This document shows positions 55,132 through 64,000 of a stretch of 64,000 nt of DNA, piece by piece (the first letter of the stretch is position 1; each line of letters begins with the position of its first letter). The translations under genes were made by a program, and so were the position numbers. Below the pieces are notes generated by a model, which saw nothing but the letters and a program-made list of their open reading frames with translations, was not told the origin of the DNA and did not search any database. Source of the DNA: Terana coerulea (lineage: Eukaryota; Basidiomycota; Agaricomycetes; Polyporales; Phanerochaetaceae); the NCBI GenBank assembly GCA_024811115.1, contig JAKOGH010000690.1, positions 62,001-126,000 of the forward strand, written 5' to 3'.

Positions 55132-57127
55132 GCCATGCTGGCATCGCAGCAACGAGCAAAGCTCAAAACGGACCTTGAAGCGGTTCAAGCGGTGGTGTAT
55201 CGTATTCAGAGGGAGATCAATGATTGTGCTCTCATCAGCCGCCTTCCAAACGAGGTTCTCCTGGACGTCTTCTGGCACTGTGCCCAGTTGTTTCCCAGGC
55301 ATGGATTCCTGTGGACTCAATGTGGACCATCCTGTTACTGGTGCAGCACTTCTGAATGGACGGCAGTAACCCATGTTTGTCACCAATGGAGAGAGATAGC
55401 ACTTCACTGCCCATGGCTGTGGTCCATTTTAACCCTTCCATGCCTTCCAAGTTACATACAGGTAGTGATTGGCAAGGGTAAACCCTCCATGCTCAGAGGG
55501 CAACCCTTACTCTTACCCTCCAATACCCTTACCCTCATGAAGGGTAAGGGTTGAGGGCTACCCTTCAAACCCTTGCCAAAATAGGCTGAAAATGGTGCTT
55601 TAAGTGCCTTTCCCCACTTACTTATAATGTCAGTCTTCTATTTGAGTGGCTTGCATTGGTATAGAAAGCACTTACAATACTTGCAGCCCTCTCTAGCAAT
55701 ATGCCTAGTGCTTGAATACAGACCCCTGCCAGACAAGGGTTAACTTTCCTCAACCCTTACTCTTACCCTCCATACCCTTACCCTTAACCCTTGGAGGGTT
55801 TGCAAACCCCTGCCTATCACTACATACAGGCAGCAATCCAACACTCAGGTCGATGCTTGCTATACGTTGAGTTGCTGAAGCATGACGAAGCCGCAAACGA
55901 GGACTGCAACCTGGAGCTTTCTCATATCATGCCGATCCTAGAAGCATTGCCAAGAGTGTGCTCGCTGCATTTATACATACCCCGAGCACCCTTGACCAGC
56001 TGCGAGGTCAGCTCTCTATTACTATCCACGCAACTGAACTTCACTCTCTCCAACTCCTTCCTCCTGAGAGGCCCAGTTGCTCCACTGGTGGGACGGGGCT
56101 GCTCGGTCTGCTTCATGCTTCCAATCTGCGCTGACGCACTCCTTTGTGGCTTCAGATGCCGTCTGGTTGAGGCTGGGTGCAATATGTGGCGGGTTTCTTA
56201 CACAGCTTAAAACAATCTGTCCTTGGGTAGGTGCAGAGACTCCGAGATTCAGACGGTTCTCCAAAATTTGGGCACCTTGGCGAAGCTTGAATACCTGGAC
56301 ATCTCCTGCAATTTTAGGTCATCGTCACACTCACCACAGATAGAAAATGTATTTCTCCCTAATTTGAAAGGCCTGCTGTTAACCAAGAACGTTGTTGCTT
56401 GCGCGCAACTCTTGCAGCGCCTTGAATTCCCACCAACTGTGGATGTGGACTTTGAACCCAGGGATTTTGCTTGTAACTGGTTGACGCTTTGTGCTCTGTG
56501 GTCCCAAAGCTTATCTGCGCTGGTCAGGGCAGAAGCTAGGTCCGTCGAGGTGCTCAATATTCTCTTGCTCGCTGACGTCAGTAGCCATCGACATAACAAG
56601 AAATGGGCAATCTGTTCTCTATGTGCTGGTCCCATCCACAGCGGCGGTCTTTGTCCTGCCTCGATCAGCTGGACCTATCATTCATCCGGTCCCTCATTAT
56701 CGACTCTCTTCCTCGGGCGTCGGTACGAAAGGAGCTCTATCTGCAGGCGATGGCTGGCGCTCTCGCCGCACTCCCGGAAGTCACGGAAATGACGCTCGTT
56801 GACAGCAGCCTGCATTACATGGTTTTATTGATTGGTGATTTCACGCTAAATGGCCTACCGGCATTGCCGCATCTGGAGCAAATTGTCTTGGATTTGTGCT
56901 TCGCCAACTACTGTGGCGGCCAATCGCCATGCGCCGAGAAATGCGAGTTCACAAGGCTACGGTCCTGCTTGGAGTCCAGAGCCCAGCACGGAATGGCGAT
57001 AGTGAGTATCAAGTCCGACAGCTGCCGATGGCTACCCGAAGGGCAGTGTTTAGCCGGAATCAAGGCGATCGTTCCCAATACGACTATCATACGCGTCGAG
57101 GAGCTACAAAACAGGTGGCCCATTTAG
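55132..57127 (+). pseudogene. F-box pseudogene F6 with MITE insertion
   Basis: Starts MLASQQRAKLKTDLEAVQA, closely matching F2. The F-box SRLPNEVLLDVFWHCAQL and WTAVTHVCHQWREIALHC follow. The gene is open until PSYIQ, where a 360-bp MITE splits it; past the MITE it resumes AAIQHSGRCLLYVELL. A shift near 55985 moves to STLDQLRGQLSITIHA, then TGA stops precede THSFVASDAVWLRLGAIC. A further shift leads to DSEIQTVLQNLGTLAKLEY. The 3' part (56660-57127) is open with VTEMTLVDSSLHYMVLLIG, CEFTRLRSCLESR and IKAIVPNTTIIR, the normal family ending. Lesions: one insertion and at least three frameshifts or stops. Confidence 0.8.
55463..55822 (-). mobile_element. hAT-like MITE with telomere-like subterminal repeats, copy 2 (360 bp)
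   Basis: Starts TAGTGATTGGCAAGGG (55463) and ends CCCCTGCCTATCACTA (55822). It is flanked by the identical octamer CATACAGG at 55455-55462 and 55823-55830. Reverse orientation relative to copy 1 at 52952, with similar length and the same central sequence (GCAAGTGTTGTGAGTGC-like block). Removing it and one octamer restores the F6 reading frame PSYIQAAIQHSG exactly. Confidence 0.9.
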
Positions 57128-57364
57128 GAGATGAAGAAAATATGAATCACGAGGATGAGGTGTCGGACAGTGAGGTGGATTGGACCGGGTAGGACGTTAT
57201 CGAGCGAGAATGTTACGCAAATGATCAGTACGTAGTACGCAACCCATAGATTTGCCGCTGAAGGCTGTAGAAGAAACATTCAGGCGTGAACGCGTGAACG
57301 CTGACCAGAGTATTGTAAGGTGATGGTTGGGCGATGGGGAGGGCTGGGTGAAGCGGGAACAGCC

Positions 57365-57396
57365 TTCTATACGGGGACTGCCGGGGCTTTGTGGCG
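57365..57396 (+). promoter_or_regulatory. Shared F-box promoter block (F7 copy)
   Basis: TTCTATACGG followed by GGCTTTGTGGCG, about 27 of 32 bases identical to the block at 9001 by eye. It is 390 bases before the F7 ATG, or 218 once the downstream MITE and its duplication are discounted, close to the 197 and 249 bases in F2 and F3. Confidence 0.55.
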
Positions 57397-57425
57397 GTGA
57401 GTCTCAGAAAGTCTAAGCTGCCGCG

Positions 57426-57589
57426 TAGTGAGCGTTATCCTCCCACCAGGTTCCGACGCATACATCATGTGTGTCTACGACGGGATACTTCACTCAAATA
57501 CTGGGAGATTCTATTTTGATGGCACCTGCCGCTTTGGGCGATTTGATTAGCGCTTGCATCGGAACCTGGTGGGAGGATAACGCTCACTG
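57426..57589. mobile_element. hAT-like MITE, 164 bp, with 30-bp perfect terminal inverted repeats
   Basis: The left arm starts TAGTGAGCGTTATCCTCC and the right arm ends GGAGGATAACGCTCACTG; they pair perfectly for about 30 bases apart from the outermost base. It is flanked by the octamer CTGCCGCG at 57418-57425 and 57590-57597. It sits in the 5' leader of F-box gene F7 between the promoter block and the start codon, and creates a false upstream extension of the F7 reading frame. Confidence 0.9.
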
Positions 57590-57785
57590 CTGCCGCGTCG
57601 TCAGATTCTCTTCAACTCTCTCACTTCTTTCGCAGACTCTGGGCGTACTATATATATCTCGAGAGCGCAAGGGACTTAGGTCTGGAAGAAAGTACGTACA
57701 GAGTCGCTCGTGCCTCCATATTTACTCAGCCCGGCAAGATAGAGCCAACGCTGTGCAGGCTCCGCCGCGCGACGCTCAGCTCGAC

Positions 57786-59415
57786 ATGGACCCTGAAGCA
57801 CTTAGTGCTGAAGAAATAGAAGTCCGTAGAGAAACGGATAGTCGTGCTTTTTTTAGCCGTCTTCCGAACGAAATCCTCCTGGACGTGTTTCAGTACTGTG
57901 CCCAGTCGACATGGTGGCCAGGGCCAGTTCACTCCCAGTCTCCTCCGCATTATTGGAGAAATGCTGCCCAGTGGACTTGGATCGCCCATGTCTGTCGGAA
58001 ATGGAGAGAGATGGCGCTCGAGAGTGCGATGTTATGGACCCGAATTACCCTCCCATGTCATCCGGGCTACATCCAGGCATCAATCCAACGATCACGCGAT
58101 TGTCTCTTATATGTCGATTCACAACGCTTTCTACCCGGAGATGACGACGAATATGACTGCGATGTCATAATCGAGACCAAACATCTTGTTCTTATAATGC
58201 AAGCTGGGCACAGACTTCGTTCGCTTGATTTATCTGAATGGCCTACCGCGCTACGAAATCTCAAACACTACTTCCCCATTCTTATACAGGCCCCTCAACT
58301 CCGCACCCTATACATGATTCCTTGCCCTTATGCCAACACAACGAGTAGTGAACTAGGAGTATTTAGTCTTCTCAACGCTCCCAACCTTTACCTTGCGGAA
58401 CTGGTATCCTCGCACACGGCCTGGTCGAGGTTAGGCACGATGTGCCCCGCATCGCTTACGCGCCTCAATATGATTCGAATCGCGGAGGATCTCGAGTCCG
58501 AGGGGTATATAGACCCTACAATCCGCGTTGTCCTGAAGAGCTTGTCCTCCCTTTCCAATCTCGAAGTCCTGGAAATAGAGTGCGCGTTCGCCTCGTCCGC
58601 GCCACAAGCCATCTGGAGCGCGGCGCCTATTTCACTCCCTCACTTGCGGATACTGGCTCTGGGGGGCAGAGCTAGGGATTGCTTGCAGCTTCTGCGGCAC
58701 CTCGAATACCCGCCATCCGCGCGTGTCCAACTCGACCCAGACGACCCCGCACATGACTCCGACGTGGCCATGGCGCTGCATTCGGTTGCCGCGAAGCTAG
58801 CTTACGGAGTGCACTCGCGCTCGATCTCCAAGCTTGACATCGGCTGCACCGGGGATGTAATGTACCTGTTAGGATTCGCAGACGGAGACGCCTTCTTCCC
58901 CCGTCTGTACGCCCGCCTCGCCGTCGCCGCGCTCATCCGCGCCCTCCTGCGCGCCCTCGACCTCTCGGGCGTGCAGCACCTCTGCGTCAGAGGGCTGAGC
59001 GAGCACGCGGACGATGCCGTCCTGGCCACGTTCGACGCCGTCGCAGAGCTCCCAAACGTCACCTCGCTCGACGTCAACTGGAGCTCGATGGGCAACGCGG
59101 GGTACTGCTCGGGGACCCCGGCGCCAGCGCATGACACTGCCGAGCCTTCGCAAGGTAGTGTTCATTACCTGCCACGCCACGGCTTGCAACGACAAGAGCC
59201 CGTGCAGCGAGTCCTGCGACCACACCCGGCTCAGGAATGTTCTGGCGCACAGAGCCAGCACGGGGAGGGCGATCAGCGACCTGGAGCTCGACAGGTGCCG
59301 CGGGCTGTCTGAGGGACAATGGTTGACTGCAATCAGGGATATTGTACCGAATATCACCGTGATCAAGGGCGATGAGCCGGATGCGAGCGTATCAGAGGAG
59401 GACCAGGACGGGTAA
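57786..59415 (+). CDS. F-box protein with LRR-like region (F7; C-terminal frameshift)
   Basis: The start MDPEALSAEEIEVRRETDS was chosen because the in-frame sequence upstream (from 57471) lies in a MITE and has no family match. The F-box is SRLPNEILLDVFQYCAQST, then QWTWIAHVCRKWREMALES. The LRR-like body is closely related to F3 (shared LVSSHT and IECAFAS phrases). Near 59110-59130 the frame departs from the family: reading one base over gives RMTLPSLRKVVFITC, then CDHTRLRNVLAHRAS, LELDRCRGL and IRDIVPNITVIKGDE ending EEDQDG at 59415. As read, the unshifted frame adds about 65 unrelated residues and stops at 59312. So the gene is probably damaged only in its last 95 codons. Predicted SCF adaptor. 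Confidence 0.75.
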
Positions 59416-59694
59416 TTCGTGAGCAGCAGCACAGATGAGTACGTTGTCACCAAGCAATAAAGTACATGAATACATATTACACCCAGTATTACGTCGTGAG
59501 ATGTCATGAAAAAATAGTATGAAACACAAAAATATGCGGATGTCCTAGTCTAGGCTTGATGTAGAGCATGTAGTGGGCAAAGAAAGCGAAAGCAAGAAAC
59601 GACAATGATTCACAGCCTAGAAAACTGAGCATGCTTGAGTGCATTGAAGTACATAAGGGATGAGGGTAGCGTCGTGAAGGAAAAGGGCGCAAGA
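59416..59694. other. Convergent spacer
   Basis: About 280 bases between F7 and the minus-strand gene ending at 59695. No feature recognised. Confidence 0.3.
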
Positions 59695-61381
59695 CTACCG
59701 GCCGGGCCACGCCATGAACTCAACCTTGTCAGGGGAGCCAGGATCGACCATGACCTCCGTCTCGACAAGAACGCCGTCCGCATCGAGCTCGACACCGAGC
59801 TGCCCGTCGAACAGATCCGCACGGTCCCGGCGGTCGGTGGCTGCCGTGTCGCCCGGGTCCCGAGGCTCGCTGTCGAACTCCTCAATGTCCTCGGGCGGGT
59901 AATTCGGCGCGCCGGCGAGGAAGGTCGAGATGTCCGCGGCCGACTGCCGCGGCGTGACGTCCTCGTCCTCGTTGTACGGCGATATCCATACGCTCCGCGT
60001 GCGACGCACCGAGCGTCGTGAGATGTTGACCGGCTCCGTCGGTTCTACGGGCGAGTTCGTGACAGCGGGGTTCGGGGCGAACGCAGGCGAGTACGGACGA
60101 GGCGACGCCGATGGGGTGTATCCGAGCCATGCGCTGCTGGACGGTCGCAGGCCTTGCGGGTCTGAAACGTAGTCTGCCTTCTCGCTGGCAGAGAACGGAC
60201 ACGCTGGCGAGGAAGACACCTGGCTGGCGAAGAACGTATACACGTAGAATGTGCCGTTCGGCGGCCGCGAAGACGAGCTGTTGTGAGCAGATCCATGATG
60301 CGACCGTGATGCCGATGATGAGCGGGCAGCCCAGTAGCTCGGTCCGGAGGGGCGCAGCGGACGCTGGGGGCGGCTCGGCGCCGCACGCTTGTTGCCAGAG
60401 CAGAAGATGCCCTCCGACGCTGCCTGGCACGGCATGTAGCGCGTCCCGAGCGGGTTCCCGCACACGACGCAGCCGACGCCCTCGCGCACGCACCCGCACG
60501 CGCTCTTCATCATCCGCGCGACGACGTGGCCGTCGAAGTACGCCGAGTCCATGCCCGCGACGTGCTCCGTCGCCTCCTGCTTGCCCACCCACACGCCGCG
60601 TGGCTTTTGCGGGTACGCACGGAGGTGGACGGCGGCGCCGCACCCGTTCGTCCTCGGTGCGGCGTGGTTGCTTGATGTCGAATGTGCTGTCGCTGGAGAC
60701 CAGGTAGAGGGCAATGGTGATGGCGCAATGGTGTCATAGTGAGCTCTGGGGTCTACCTGTGGTACCTCGCCGCCGCAATATAGGACGAAGCTCTCCTCGT
60801 TGTCCTCCTGCTCTCCGCCCTGCCTCGGCCCATCGAGCGCTGCTGACTCTGCTGGAGCATCCACTTCGTCCGCCTCAAACACTCTGTACGGCGCTGAGCC
60901 TGTGTACCCATCGTCGTCGCCGAGGGGGTCTGGGACGGCCCACGGTGACGTTATCGGCGGCGCGGGCTGTGGCGGGAGGGCGAAAGGCCGGCGGGCCATG
61001 GACGGCGGACCTACGAAAGCGAGAGTGGGTGGCACGACAGAGTTCAGCGTGGGCCGCGCAGAGCCCTGCAGGCCGTGGTCAAGGCGCATCGCACCTCTGC
61101 GGCGGAGCCGGGAGGCCTCGCCCGTGCGAAGCAGGTCCGAGAGGACGATAGCGTCGTCGGCGTCGGTGAGCTGGGGGCCGCTGGCGAGGCTGGAGCGGCG
61201 CCGCGGCTCGGGCGGGGGCGTGGCGCATATTCCGAGTTTCTGCGGTACGTTTGGGGCATGATGGTCGTAGAAGGTGTCGTGAAGGTTGTGGGATGAGTTG
61301 TGGACTGGGGACGAGGGCGGGGCATGGAGGTCGTGAGGCGCGATTATGTAAGCGACGGGATCAAAACACCGATCTAGATCT
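59695..61381 (-). CDS. Protein with a conserved-looking Cys cluster, unknown function (5' end unresolved)
   Basis: The long minus-strand frame ends DKVEFMAWPGR at 59695. It contains ACGCVREGVGCVVCGNPLG, then TRYMPC, a Cys pattern CxCx(6)Cx(2)C ... C that could bind zinc, preceded by MDSAYFDGHVVARMMKS. Other parts are Pro/Ser-rich, with a basic RRSVRRTRS stretch and an acidic DIEEFDSEPRD region near the end. Upstream of the first ATG (61089) the frame stays open and protein-like to about 61381 (LTDADDAIVLSDLLRTGEA; HNLHDTFYDHHAPN) with no ATG before a TGA. So the true start is probably in a further upstream exon. No family recognised. Confidence 0.6.
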
Positions 61382-63608
61382 CAGGGCGGCGGGAGGGTCA
61401 ATATTTTGTTCGTGTTCTTTCTTGAACTTGCTCGTTGTGTATGTATGCACCAGCTCGAGGACAGAGCATGGCCTTTACATCAAGAACAAAGGCAAGTAAG
61501 TGATCGCTACGGCAGAAGTTTACCCTTGGTGCTTCACATATTAATATTACACATGCTGAAATAAACGCCTGGAGGCTGGCAGCGCATATACATACAGTCT
61601 GAGTATTGCTTTGGCTTCGTCAGGTACACAGTCGTGCGGTCCCAAGGATACGCTTTGACCGGGTATCTACACTGCACGAGGTCGACGGCTCTTTCGTGGA
61701 GGTACAGCTCGAATGATCAGCCAATGCCATCCTGGTGAGCTTTACACAACACTCATGCACGGTACTGACGCTTTGGTGGAGGTGAAGTAGCGGGGCGCGG
61801 CCTCCGTGATCCTGTTTTCTCCCATGAAAAGCCCACCTGCCACCAACCGCAGCCTGTTCCTGACATGCCTTCAAATTCGCGGACTCTGGCCTTGACGCGA
61901 AGGCCCGGCTTCAAGCCTGCCTGAGTGCGGATTACGTCCAGTGAACCCGGATCGGTGGCGAGCTTGCCCACAACCACGGTTGGACCGAAATACGTGCTAT
62001 ATCCCGCATGCATACGGCTTCTTAACCTCCGTATGACACGGCTCCGTCGACCTCGGGGGTACAACCTCCGCAGACATCGCTGGCGGCTCGGGAAAATCTA
62101 TACGCTCATGCGCCGTTCCTCCCACCTGTGACCTATCTAATGGCCGAGAACAGGCTTCTCGGAGGTTTCCTTGCTCGCGCTAGGAAAGCTGCTATCCGCC
62201 AACCACTATCAATGTTGATGATGTACGAAGCTGGGCAGACCAAGGTTCAGGATGCCAACGGAACATGCTGACATGGGTGCGGTCGCGTTCGCCGTTACCA
62301 TGTACAGTGCCCCTGTGCCCTATGATCTCATTCAAGGTAAGTACCGAATCCAAGCAGGTCCCACAAGTCCTACGTCGGCTCGCCTTCCATGACTGGGCGC
62401 GGCACTCAATGAGCTGATAACAGGCGAGGCATATGGACGTGGTCATAGGGTTCCGACCTGTTCTGCTCGATGCTGTCGACGTCCGACGGAGGTGGGAGTT
62501 TGGTCATACGGCCCGTGCCGTCCCTTCGGAGGACCCCCGCTCTGGGTGCCCACTTCGACGGCGCAACGCTTTCCCTCCGGTGGTGCAATACAACTCTCGA
62601 CGAGGATGGGTCTGTTCAGCGAGCAGAGGTGCGTCGCGTGAGCGGCATACCCGCGCCCTTTGTCCGCATTCTTACGATGTTTCGCACTCGGCAGGGACTT
62701 GGGAACGACGCCCCACCTCCAGCGGCCACGCGCCCAGGGCTGGCGAAGTGATTCCGCTGCGATGCGCCCCGAGAGGCGTACGGTTATGTTCTGGGAGATT
62801 CCCATGGGCCGCCCGTAGTAGTCTGTAGCCCTAGTTCCATTGTGTATGTTCTAGAATGCCTGAACATGTTCTTGTCGCGCCCACCGTGGCTGGGAGCACG
62901 AAAGGGGGCCTTCTAGGCTGGGGACCTCGTGGGCGTGCGGGCCCGGGGTCGGACTGGGGGATGTGCCGCTGCGCTGAGCGTCGGGGCTGGTGTGGGCACG
63001 ACGGCGTCGCGAGCGTTGCGCAGCGGCGTTCAGTTCATGAAACTCTAGATATCCCGAGATGAGAGCTATCGGGGCGTTTCCCGCCGACCCTGGTTTTTGA
63101 TCGACGAGGGGGACGCCACCCCTCCGGGCCAGAGCGCGCAGACGCTCACACGTATTGTCCGTTTTGGGCAATTTGCAGCGCGGGTGGAAATTTCGATTCG
63201 TACGTTCGTTCCAGATTTCTTCTGCTGGGCGGGTGCGGCGGTGGCAGCTGCAGCTGTCCCCCCACCTTGTCTCTGCACCGCCAGCACCGCCCTTGCGCTG
63301 CAGGGGAACATTGCCTCCGCAGGATCTGCAGTGCGCGCGCCGCCGCCTTATCAACAGCCTCTCGCGGGGCAGCGCTGGGCTTTGTTTGTGAAGCAGCAGA
63401 GGGGACGCCCGGGAAGCGCACGGCCGGACTGAGGCGTATTTCACTCCGGTATCCAGCTTCTCGAAAGGTGTACCTGGCTCGCTCCTTCTGATGCTCTCCG
63501 CTGACCGTGAAGTTCATATACAGTACCTCGCCCCAGACGCCCACCGCCGCGGACGCTGTCCTCGCAAACCTTGTACTGCTTTGAACGCACTCTTTCCTGC
63601 GTGCCGTC
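61382..63608. other. 2.2-kb interval with no firmly supported gene
   Basis: The right part is the upstream region and leader of the G-alpha-like gene. Two minus-strand frames are worth noting but unproven: 62192-62446, starting MTTSICLACYQLIECRAQ with CxxC pairs, and 61753-62064 with GLKPGLRVKARVREFEG. They could be exons of one small gene. Other frames overlap on both strands and are GC-driven. Confidence 0.3.
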
Positions 63609-64000
63609 ATGAACAAGAAAGCCCTGCAGCCGCCCTCGGGGCCCCTGCGAGACCGCTCCGCCTCGGACCCCCTCTGGCTCGCCCTCCAACCGGACCCGAA
63701 CGAGACCCAGGCAGAACGCGAGGGCAGGCTCCAGCGCGAGCACGACGCACGCAAACGGAGCGAGAACATTGACAAGATGCTGCGCGACGCCGACCGGCGC
63801 AACCGCAAGCGGAAGACAATCAAAGTCCTCCTGCTCGGCCAGAGCGAGAGCGGGAAGAGCACGACGCTCAAACGTGAGTGTGTGTATTGCAGATTTATGG
63901 AGTCTGGTCGTACCCCGGTTATCTCCTTGCGGCAGAACTCATGGCATTGCGTCCATCTGGCGAGGACAGCCCCAATACACCCACCATCTGGATGTCTCAC
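63609..64000 (+). CDS. G-protein alpha-subunit-like GTPase, 5' end (partial)
   Basis: Exon 1 (63609-63873) starts MNKKALQPPSGPLRDRSASD, has a charged helical stretch (AEREGRLQREHDARKRSEN), and reaches the nucleotide-binding P-loop in KVLLLGQSESGKSTTLK, immediately before a GTGAGT donor. The loop is GQSESGKST where canonical G-alpha subunits have GAGESGKST, a variant I associate with the divergent G-alpha-like proteins common in Agaricomycetes. There is no N-terminal MGxxxS myristoylation signal. A possible acceptor near 63931 resumes with QLMALRPSGEDSPN, but this join is unverified. The gene continues beyond the window. Confidence 0.75.
   Translation, partial: MNKKALQPPSGPLRDRSASDPLWLALQPDPNETQAEREGRLQREHDARKRSENIDKMLRDADRRNRKRKTIKVLLLGQSESGKSTTLKRECVYCRFMESGRTPVISLRQNSWHCVHLARTAPIHPPSGCL

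Noticed and set aside
57471..57785. In-frame N-terminal extension of F-box gene F7
   Set aside because: The first half lies in the 164-bp MITE and the rest has no similarity to other F-box N-termini, whereas the ATG at 57786 does.
63146..64000. Long minus-strand frame at the right edge
   Set aside because: It runs antisense through the P-loop exon of the G-alpha-like gene, whose motif and splice donor are convincing.
1..64000. CRISPR arrays, tRNA or rRNA genes
   Set aside because: No regularly spaced identical repeats of the right size and no cloverleaf or rRNA-like sequence noticed. This is eukaryotic DNA; a tRNA search program was not run.

Overview
This window is nuclear DNA from a filamentous basidiomycete, most likely an Agaricomycete of the polypore kind (inference). 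The evidence is short introns of about 50-65 nt with GT..AG ends inside most genes, tandem P450s with an ACPGRFF heme loop, large paralogous F-box and BTB gene families, and a single-domain UDP-glucose 4-epimerase. No prokaryotic operons, CRISPR arrays, tRNA or rRNA genes were seen.

Layout. 1-290: 3' end of an unknown gene. 0.5-5.5 kb: two tandem cytochrome P450 genes on the minus strand. 6.0-6.75 kb: a 773-bp-class inverted-repeat transposon copy. 7.1-13.6 kb: three F-box genes on the plus strand; the third is a pseudogene split by a second, oppositely oriented copy of that transposon. 13.8-14.6 kb: FMN-binding oxidase-like gene. 15.1-17.7 and 20.6-24.6 kb: four BTB/POZ genes in various states of decay, interrupted by UDP-glucose 4-epimerase (18.0-19.7 kb) and by a 333-bp hAT-like MITE. 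24.7-27.5 kb: THO complex subunit 1, divergent from a wax-synthase-like acyltransferase (28.0-29.2 kb). 29.5-38.9 kb: three tandem acid sphingomyelinase-like genes. 39.3-43.2 kb: a large Ser-rich protein. 44.0-59.4 kb: four more F-box loci, mostly pseudogenes carrying transposon insertions, interspersed with an unknown membrane-anchored protein (47.1 kb) and a Ser/Thr-rich single-pass membrane protein (48.8-50.9 kb). 59.7-61.4 kb: Cys-motif protein. 63.6 kb to the end: 5' end of a G-alpha-like gene.

Themes. (1) The F-box and BTB families show birth-and-death evolution: only one F-box gene (9229-10938) and one BTB gene (16501-17675) look fully intact by reading. (2) Several non-autonomous DNA transposons can be delimited to the base from terminal inverted repeats and 8-bp target-site duplications; four of seven F-box loci have an insertion within the gene or its transcribed leader, and a fifth carries one inside its N-terminal coding region. 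(3) The middle sphingomyelinase gene is a hybrid made by unequal crossing-over between its two neighbours, with a 1-bp frameshift at the junction. (4) Three F-box genes share a 32-bp promoter block.

Many single-base frameshifts are reported. Some could be sequencing or assembly errors; those coinciding with stops, deletions or transposons are more likely real. Exon boundaries are by eye and unverified by transcripts.
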